Of a DNA stretch of 64,000 bases, positions 51,503-57,590 are shown in pieces (position 1 is the first letter of the stretch; each line of letters begins with the position of its first letter). The notes below the pieces were generated by a model. That model was not told where the DNA came from and did not search any database. It saw only the letters and a program-made list of their open reading frames with translations. Where the stretch lies: the NCBI RefSeq assembly GCF_030646165.1, contig NZ_JAUTDO010000005.1:186001-250000 (forward strand). Reading direction: 5' to 3'. A program made the position numbers and the translations under genes. This DNA comes from Conexibacter sp. CPCC 206217 (lineage in GTDB: Bacteria; Actinomycetota; Thermoleophilia; Solirubrobacterales; Solirubrobacteraceae).

Positions 51503-52696
51503 CTACACGTCGGCGGCGAGCTCGCGCAGGGCCGCGAGGAGGGCGTCGACCTCGGCGGCGGTGTTGTAGTGGAAGATCCCGACGCGGACGGCCTTGCCGC
51601 CGATCAGCTCGCGCAGGCCGAGGCAGTAGAAGTGCTCGCTGGCGGTGACGTTGAAGCCGCGTCTGACGAGCTGCTCGGAGGTCTCGGCGGCGTCGTGGCC
51701 GTCGATCCGCAGCAGGAACGTGGGGACGCGGTCCTCGCTCGTCGGCGGGCCGATCAGGGTGACGCCCGCGGGCAGGCCGGCGAGGAAGCGCTCGCCGAGC
51801 GCGCGCGTGTGGGCGTGGCCGGCGCCCGGCGCGTCGACCGCTTCCCAGTAGGCGACCGCCGCCGTGAAGCCCGCGAGCTGCTCGTACGGCATCGTGCCCG
51901 TCTCGAAGCGGCGCCCGATCGGGTCGGCCGGCGCGGGGCGGACCTTGTACGGGCGCCAGGCCGCGAGCACCGAGCGGCGTCCGTACGCGAGCCCGAGGTG
52001 GGGGCCGCAGAACTTGTAGGGGGAGCAGACGAGCACGTCGGCGTCGATCGCGCGCACGTCGAGCGGCAGGTGCGCGGCGTAGTGGGTCGCGTCGATCCAG
52101 CTGAGCGCGCCGACCGCGTGCGCGAGCCGCGCGACGCGCGCGGCGTCGACCACGTTGCCGGCCGAGTTCGACGCGATCGAGAAGGCGACGACGCGGGTGC
52201 GCTCGCCGATCTGCGCGGCGAGGTCGTCGTAGTCGAGCGCGAACGTGCGCTCGTCGACCGCGACCGTCCGCACGACCGCGCCGGCGTCGTGCGCGGCCTC
52301 GATCCAGGGGGAGACGGAGGCGTCGTGGTCGGACCCCATCACGACGACCTCGTCGCCCTCGCGCAGCCCCGCGCGCGCGAACGCGCGCGAGAGCGTGAAG
52401 TTGAGCGACGTCATGTTCTGCCCGAACAGCGTCTCGTCGGGATCGCAGCCGAGGAAGCGGGCGGCGGCGTCGTGGGCGTCCTCGACGATGCCGGCGATCC
52501 GGCGGCTGGTCGGGAACGTGCCGCCGAGGTTGCCGGCGGCGTCGCGCAGCGCGTCGGTGACCGCGTTGCGGACCTCGTCCGGGACCTGGCTGCCGCCCGG
52601 CGTGTCGAAGAAGATCGCGGCCCCGCCGCGCAATGCCGCGAAGCGGGCGCGGACGGCGTCGACGTCGAAGCGCGTGTCGGTCGGGGCGGTGCTCAT
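51503..52696 (-). CDS. Cysteine desulfurase-like class V PLP enzyme
   Basis: This 397-residue enzyme belongs to the class V aminotransferase fold, in the cysteine-desulfurase-like branch. The PLP Lys is in LVCSPYKFCGPHLGLAYG, and IFFDTPGGSQVPDEV at the N-terminus and IDATHYAAHLPLDV are typical. The usual mobile catalytic Cys loop of true desulfurases is not obvious, so another lyase or desulfurase activity is likely. ATG at 52696 overlaps the RidA gene stop by four bases. The coupling to RidA fits an enzyme that releases a reactive enamine or imine. Confidence 0.82.
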   Translation of the reverse strand: MSTAPTDTRFDVDAVRARFAALRGGAAIFFDTPGGSQVPDEVRNAVTDALRDAAGNLGGTFPTSRRIAGIVEDAHDAAARFLGCDPDETLFGQNMTSLNFTLSRAFARAGLREGDEVVVMGSDHDASVSPWIEAAHDAGAVVRTVAVDERTFALDYDDLAAQIGERTRVVAFSIASNSAGNVVDAARVARLAHAVGALSWIDATHYAAHLPLDVRAIDADVLVCSPYKFCGPHLGLAYGRRSVLAAWRPYKVRPAPADPIGRRFETGTMPYEQLAGFTAAVAYWEAVDAPGAGHAHTRALGERFLAGLPAGVTLIGPPTSEDRVPTFLLRIDGHDAAETSEQLVRRGFNVTASEHFYCLGLRELIGGKAVRVGIFHYNTAAEVDALLAALRELAADV

Positions 52697-53166
52697 GCCG
52701 CGTCGCCCCCGCCGCGCGTGCTGCCGGCGTCGCCCGCATCGGCAGCGCCGTCGTCGGTCCTCGCGCCGGCTCCCGCGGCCACCGGTCCCGACGTGACCGC
52801 GTCGACCTCGACCTCGACGAGGCAGTCCTGCGGGATCAGCTCGGCGACGTGAAGCGTCGTGTTGGCGGGGTCGACGCCGCGGAACAGCTCCCCGTGCGCC
52901 TCGACAGCGCCGCGCCACTCGGTCCCCGCCAGCAGGTAGATGCGGGTGCGGATCACGTCCTCGCGGCGCGCGCCGAGCGCGGCGGCCGCGTCGAGCGCGC
53001 GCGCGAACGCCTCGCGGGTCTGCGCGGCGGCGTCGCCCGGGAACAGCGCGACCCCTCTGTCGTCCAGCGCAGCCGTACCGCTGACGGCGATCAGGTCGCC
53101 GATGCGCGCGGCGCGCGAGTACGACGCCAACGACTCGAACGGACTGCCGCTTCTGACCGTGTGCAT
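52693..53166 (-). CDS. RidA/YjgF-family protein
   Basis: This 157-residue protein belongs to the RidA family, whose archetype hydrolyses enamine/imine intermediates released by PLP enzymes. The core is seen in ISVSGTA-like LIAVSGTAALDD, the substrate-binding Arg in VIRTRIYLL and the C-terminal CLVEVEVDA. The last 30 residues form an Ala/Gly/Asp-rich tail not seen in typical members. It is translated ahead of the class V PLP enzyme, and its promoter faces an M24 peptidase gene across a nested dyad. Confidence 0.85.
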   Translation of the reverse strand: MHTVRSGSPFESLASYSRAARIGDLIAVSGTAALDDRGVALFPGDAAAQTREAFARALDAAAALGARREDVIRTRIYLLAGTEWRGAVEAHGELFRGVDPANTTLHVAELIPQDCLVEVEVDAVTSGPVAAGAGARTDDGAADAGDAGSTRGGGDAA

Positions 53167-53170
53167 GAGC

Positions 53171-53200
53171 CCACGATAGCGAAGCTATTCACTATCGTGG
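53171..53200. promoter_or_regulatory. Nested dyad between ridA-like and M24 peptidase genes
   Basis: CCACGATAG (53171-53179) and CTATCGTGG (53192-53200) are exact complements with a 12-base spacer. A second dyad, ATAGC (53176-53180) and GCTAT (53184-53188), overlaps the left arm. It starts five bases from the RidA start codon and 60 bp before the peptidase start, so binding would affect both genes. The regulator is not identified. Confidence 0.65.
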
Positions 53201-53259
53201 ACGATTCGTGCAGTATTTAGCTGCGCCTCCGATGTCCCTCGTGCGAGAGTGAAGGACCC

Positions 53260-54435
53260 ATGACCCCCAGCAGCCCAGCGCTCCTGATGTTCGCGGACAC
53301 GACCCACACCGCCGAGATGCGCAACGAGGTCCCGCACTCCGTCCACGATCCGTTCCTCTACATCGAGCACGACGGCGAGCGCACGACCGTGCTGCGCTCG
53401 CTCGAGGTCGCGCGGATGTCCGAGCTGCCGCGCATGACGGCGCTCGCGCAGGAGCAGTTCGGGCTCGACGAGCTGGTCGCCTCCGGCCTCGACGGCGCGC
53501 AGGCGACGCTGGAGATCGCGCTGCGCGCCTGTCGCAGACTCGGGATCGAGCAGGCGATCGTGCCGCCCGCCTTCCCCGTCGCGCTGGCCGACCGCCTGCG
53601 CGCCGGCGGCGTCGAGCTGACCGTCGACGGCGACCTCTTCACGACGCGGCGCCGCGCCAAGAGCGCGCCGCAGCTGGCCGGCATCCGCCGCGCGCAGACG
53701 GCGGCCGAGGCGGCTGTCGCGTCGGTCGCCGCGGACCTGCACGCGGCGACCGTGGACGCCGACGGCGGCCTCGTGCTCGACGGCGCACCGTTGACCTGCG
53801 AGCGCCTGAAGGAGGGCGTCGCGCTCGCCTTCATCCGCAACGGCTGCGGCGGCGACGACGTGATCGTCGCGCACGGCTACCAGACCTGCGTCGGCCACCA
53901 CTCGGGCTCCGGTCAGGTGCTGGAGGGCGAGCCGGTGACCGTCGACCTGTGCCCGCGCGACCCCGAATCGGGCTGTTACACCGACATCACGCGGACGTTC
54001 GTGAAGGGCGCCGTCAACGCCGAGCTGGCGCTCTACTGGCGGATCGTGAAGGAGTCGATCGACGCGGTCCTGGCGGCGATCAGACCGGGGCTGCCCGTGC
54101 GTGAGCTGCACCGCATCTCGTGCGAGCCGATCGCCGCCGCCGGCCAGCCGACGCGCCTGACGAAGAAGCCGGGCGAGGTCCTGGACGAGGGCTTCTTCCA
54201 CTCGCTCGGCCACGGCGTCGGGCTGGAGATCCACGAGGCGCCGCACCTGGACCAGAACGACGACGTGCTCGTCGCCGGCGACGTGATCGCGGTCGAGCCG
54301 GGCTGCTACCGCCAGGGCTTCGGCGGCGTGCGGCTGGAGGATCTCGTGCTGGTGACCGAGAGCGGCAGCGAGCTGCTGACCGACTACCCCTACGAGCTGA
54401 CCCCGCTGCCGCTGGTGCGCGGGGTGCAGGGCTGA
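53260..54435 (+). CDS. M24-family metallopeptidase (Xaa-Pro aminopeptidase-like)
   Basis: This 391-residue protein has an N-terminal creatinase-like domain and a C-terminal pita-bread peptidase domain. The five metal ligands are visible: Asp in VTVDLCPRD, Asp in CYTDITRTF, His in HSLGHGVGLEIHE, Glu in AVEPGCY and Glu in VRLEDLVL. It should remove N-terminal residues, probably before proline. ATG at 53260 follows GAAGGA by six bases. The M20 peptidase gene follows after five bases. Confidence 0.88.
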   Translation: MTPSSPALLMFADTTHTAEMRNEVPHSVHDPFLYIEHDGERTTVLRSLEVARMSELPRMTALAQEQFGLDELVASGLDGAQATLEIALRACRRLGIEQAIVPPAFPVALADRLRAGGVELTVDGDLFTTRRRAKSAPQLAGIRRAQTAAEAAVASVAADLHAATVDADGGLVLDGAPLTCERLKEGVALAFIRNGCGGDDVIVAHGYQTCVGHHSGSGQVLEGEPVTVDLCPRDPESGCYTDITRTFVKGAVNAELALYWRIVKESIDAVLAAIRPGLPVRELHRISCEPIAAAGQPTRLTKKPGEVLDEGFFHSLGHGVGLEIHEAPHLDQNDDVLVAGDVIAVEPGCYRQGFGGVRLEDLVLVTESGSELLTDYPYELTPLPLVRGVQG

Positions 54436-54440
54436 CGCGC

Positions 54441-55892
54441 GTGAGCGCCGCCACCGACGCGTTCGTCGCACGCGAGGCCGATCGCTTCGTCGAGGAGTGG
54501 CGCGCGATCTGCCGGATCCCCTCGGTCTCGGGCGCGGGGGAGCCGATCGCGGCCGCCGCGGACTGGATCGAGACGCGACTGACGCCGCTGTTCGACAGCG
54601 TGCGGCGGATCGAGATCCCCGGCCACGGCCCGCTGCTGGCGGCGACGCTGAACGGCAGTGGGGACGGGCGGCTGCTGCTCTACACGCACTACGACGTGCA
54701 GCCCGTGGGCGACGTCGACGCGTGGCGCTCGCCGCCGTTCGCCGCAGAGCTGCGCGACGGCGCCGTGTGGGCGCGCGGCGCCTGCGACGACAAGGCCGAC
54801 GTGGTTGCGCGGCTGCACGCACTGGAGGCGTGGCTCGCGACGCGCGGCGGCGAGCGTCCGCCGTACACGGTGATCTACCTGTCCGATCCGGCGGAGGAGA
54901 TCGGCAGCCCCGGCCTCGCCGCGGCGCTCGTCGAGCACGCCGCCGACCTGCGCGCTGACGCCTGCCTGTGGGAGTCGTTCCTGCGCGACGAGGACGGTTG
55001 CCCCGGGATCGGCTTCGGCTGCCGCGGCAACCTCGAGGTCAGACTCGACCTGCGGCTGCTGAAGGCCGACCAGCACACCGCCTTCGCCGCGATCGTCCGC
55101 TCGGCCCCGCTGGAGCTGATGCGCGCGGTCGCCTCGATGACCGACGGTCGCGGCCGCGTCACGATCGACGGCTTCCACGACGACGTGCTCGCCCCGACGC
55201 CCCAGCAGCTGGAGACCGCCGCCCAGATCCCGCTCCCGCGCGAGGCGGTGACGCTCGAAGGATCCGACGTGTCGCCGTTCTGGGCGGTGGACGGCGACGC
55301 TTCGCGCGACGCGGATGCGGCTGGATCCGCGAGCGGCGCCGCTGGCGCCGATGCGGTCGGTTCGCCGCCGTCGGCGCCGTCCGCCGCCGACGCCGAGCTG
55401 GCGCGGCGGCTCGTGTTCGAGCCCTCGCTGTCGGTCTCGCAGATGCTCGTCGGCGCGGACGGGGTCGGCTCGGTGCCCGCGCAGGCGAGCGTCACGCTGC
55501 GCTTCAGCCTCGTGCCCGACCAGGACCCGCAGCGCGTGTTCGAGGCCGTCGCGGCGCACCTCGGCGCGCACGGCTTCGCCGACGTGAGACTGACGAGCGG
55601 CCGGATGATCTTCCCGGCCGCCTCGCCGCTCGACACCCCGTTCGCGCGCGCGACCGTCGACGCCGCCCGCGACGTCTTCGGCGAGCCGGTCGTCTACCCG
55701 GTCCTGATCGGCGCCGGCCCCGGCCGGATCGTGCTCGACGCGCTCGGCGCCCCGGTCGTCTCGCCGGCCGGCACGCTGCGCCCGGACGGCAACATGCACG
55801 GCCCCGACGAGCACGGCGCCGTCGCCGACTACCTCGACCACGTCCGCTTCACCGCGCGCCTGTTCGAGCGGTTGGCGGAGAACGGGTTCTAG
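54441..55892 (+). CDS. M20-family metallopeptidase/amidohydrolase
   Basis: This 483-residue protein is an M20 dipeptidase-type zinc enzyme. Metal and catalytic residues are visible in LYTHYDVQPVG, GACDDKAD and DPAEEIGSP, and GPDEHGAV lies near the C-terminus. The lid domain is in the middle (about 180-380). An Ala/Gly/Ser/Asp-rich insertion of about 35 residues lies near residues 285-320, in the lid region. GTG at 54441 is the first start after the M24 gene stop. The two peptidase genes plus the upstream oligopeptide importer suggest peptide breakdown in the cytosol. Confidence 0.88.
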   Translation: MSAATDAFVAREADRFVEEWRAICRIPSVSGAGEPIAAAADWIETRLTPLFDSVRRIEIPGHGPLLAATLNGSGDGRLLLYTHYDVQPVGDVDAWRSPPFAAELRDGAVWARGACDDKADVVARLHALEAWLATRGGERPPYTVIYLSDPAEEIGSPGLAAALVEHAADLRADACLWESFLRDEDGCPGIGFGCRGNLEVRLDLRLLKADQHTAFAAIVRSAPLELMRAVASMTDGRGRVTIDGFHDDVLAPTPQQLETAAQIPLPREAVTLEGSDVSPFWAVDGDASRDADAAGSASGAAGADAVGSPPSAPSAADAELARRLVFEPSLSVSQMLVGADGVGSVPAQASVTLRFSLVPDQDPQRVFEAVAAHLGAHGFADVRLTSGRMIFPAASPLDTPFARATVDAARDVFGEPVVYPVLIGAGPGRIVLDALGAPVVSPAGTLRPDGNMHGPDEHGAVADYLDHVRFTARLFERLAENGF

Positions 55893-56044
55893 GCCAGCCC
55901 CACCGACGTCCGCCTCGCCGCTCCGGTCCGCCGCGGCCAGCCCTCTAGGCTTCGCTGCGCTTTCCAAACGCCGGGCGGCGCGACTTTGCCGGCGGTCGGA
56001 GTGTTGGAAGGTCGACCTAGCGACTCCGAGTGGGGACTACCGAC

Positions 56045-56602
56045 ATGAAGCGCACCGCATTGATCGCAGCGACCGTGACGGGCGTCATCGTCCTGTTGGT
56101 CACGGGGCTGCCGGCGCAGGCGGCTCGTCTGATCACGGGCAAGGACATCAAGGACGGATCGATCACGCGCAAGGACGTGCGCAGAGCCTCGCTGACGCTC
56201 GACCGGCTCTCGACGCCGACCCAGAGACTGATCCTCGAGCGAGGTCCTGCCGGCCCCGCGGGGCCGAAGGGCAACACCGGAGCGCGCGGGCTGACGGGCG
56301 CGCGGGGCTCGGTCGGCGCGACCGGCCCGAGAGGCGCCAGCGGCATCAGCGGCTACGCGGTCGTGACGGCCAACAAGCCGCCCGTCGTCATCGCGGCGCA
56401 GACGCTGGAGATCCCGTGCGCGGCCGGCAAGGTCGTGCTCGGCGGTGGCGGCGTGGTGGCCGGCGGCAGCGGCGGCGACGTGACGGGTGGCTTCCCGATG
56501 ACCGGCAATACGGGCTGGACGGTCACCGCGACGGCCGACCCCACCGGCGGGCCGTGGCAGATCAACGGCTACGCGATCTGCGCGAACGTGACGACGCCGT
56601 AG
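56045..56602 (+). CDS. Secreted protein with collagen-like Gly-X-Y repeats
   Basis: This 185-residue protein has a signal peptide (LIAATVTGVIVLLVTGLPAQA). A short charged region with ITGKDIKDGSITRKDV follows, then about eleven collagen-like triplets (residues 72-104, GPAGPAGPKGNTGARGLTGA onward). A C-terminal beta-rich domain contains a pair of Cys (IPCAAGKVV, YAICANV). Such proteins trimerise through the triplets. ATG at 56045 is preferred over an in-frame GTG at 56030, since it gives a normal signal peptide. A palindrome AGGTCGACCT is at 56009-56018. Surface or adhesive role is inference. Confidence 0.8.
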   Translation: MKRTALIAATVTGVIVLLVTGLPAQAARLITGKDIKDGSITRKDVRRASLTLDRLSTPTQRLILERGPAGPAGPKGNTGARGLTGARGSVGATGPRGASGISGYAVVTANKPPVVIAAQTLEIPCAAGKVVLGGGGVVAGGSGGDVTGGFPMTGNTGWTVTATADPTGGPWQINGYAICANVTTP

Positions 56603-56663
56603 GAGCGCCCGCGGCGGCGCGCCGACCCGCGAGGGAGGCGGCGCCCGCCGCCTCCCTCCGGCC

Positions 56664-57395
56664 TCAGGCCAGGTCGGCTGCGACCGCGGACTCGCGCGGC
56701 GCGACGGGCTCTTCGGAGCTGAACAGCAGCGCGTGCAGACCGGCGGCCAGCAGCGCTCCGACCAACGGCGCGACGATGAACAGCCACAGCTGCGACAGCG
56801 CCCAGTCGCCGACGAACAGCGCCGGGCCGATCGAGCGGGCCGGGTTGACCGACGTGTTGTCGACCGGGATCCCGACGAGGTGGATCAGCACCAGCACGAG
56901 GCCGATCGGGATGCCGGCGAAGGCGACGCTGGCGATCTTGTCGGTCGCCGCCAGCACGGTGAAGACGAGGAAGCCGGTCAGCACGACTTCGATCGCGAAC
57001 GCCGAGCCCCACGGGTAGCCGCCGGGCGAGTGGGCGCCGTAGCCGTTGGCGCCGAAGCCCTCGGCGCCGGCGTCGTAGCCGCCGGCCTTGCCCTTCACGA
57101 TCACGAGCAGGACCGCCGCGGCGACGATGCCGCCGACGATCTGCGCGATCCAGTACCGCACCGCCTCGGGCACGTCGATCTTCCCGCGTGCGAGCAGCCC
57201 GAGCGTGACAGCAGGATTGATGTGGCAACCCGAGATCGGGCCGACGGCATAGGCCATCGCCAGGAGCGAGAGGCCGAACGCGAACGCGACGCCGAGAAAA
57301 CCGATTCTGTCGCCGGCGATCACCGCTGCGCCGACGCCGCCGAAGACCAGCACGAAGGTGCCGAGCGCCTCCGCGATTGCGCGCTTCAAAGCCAC
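56664..57395 (-). CDS. aqpZ: Aquaporin (AqpZ-like MIP channel)
   Basis: This 243-residue membrane protein has six helices and the two half-helix motifs GCHINPAVTLG and NTSVNPARSIGPA. The Arg after the second NPA and the surrounding residues fit water-selective channels more than glycerol facilitators. Between helices 3 and 4 is a Gly/Tyr-rich extracellular loop (KAGGYDAGAEGFGANGYGAH). GTG at 57395 has AAGGA seven bases upstream. It is divergent from the amidase gene across 195 bp. Confidence 0.92.
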   Translation of the reverse strand: MALKRAIAEALGTFVLVFGGVGAAVIAGDRIGFLGVAFAFGLSLLAMAYAVGPISGCHINPAVTLGLLARGKIDVPEAVRYWIAQIVGGIVAAAVLLVIVKGKAGGYDAGAEGFGANGYGAHSPGGYPWGSAFAIEVVLTGFLVFTVLAATDKIASVAFAGIPIGLVLVLIHLVGIPVDNTSVNPARSIGPALFVGDWALSQLWLFIVAPLVGALLAAGLHALLFSSEEPVAPRESAVAADLA

Positions 57396-57485
57396 GGATC
57401 CGTCCTTCCGTATGAGTGAACCTGCCCTCGGTTGCGTTCGTCGCCGTGGTGCAGACTCCTGCGTGCGGAGCTATTCACTCTTCAA

Positions 57486-57546
57486 TGCAGTCTCACGTCG
57501 CACTGCAACAAGACCTGTCCAATCCTCACCATGAGGGTCTGGACAG
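57486..57546 (+). promoter_or_regulatory. Two consecutive stem-loops in the leader of the amidase gene
   Basis: TGCAGT (57486-57491) pairs with ACTGCA (57502-57507). Next, CTGTCCA (57515-57521) pairs with TGGACAG (57540-57546), enclosing CCTCA/TGAGG (57524-57536). The second stem starts 75 bases before the amidase ATG. Function is unknown: a regulator site, leader RNA structure or a divergent promoter part are all possible. Confidence 0.4.
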
Positions 57547-57590
57547 CGGGCGATAGGCCAGTTCTCATCTGACTCTCAGAATCGCCGTGC

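Noticed and set aside
53183..57479. Shared 11-mer AGCTATTCACT at 53183 and 57469, upstream of two minus-strand genes
   Set aside because: Many 11-mer repeats are expected in 64 kb, and the flanks do not match, so it is probably coincidence.
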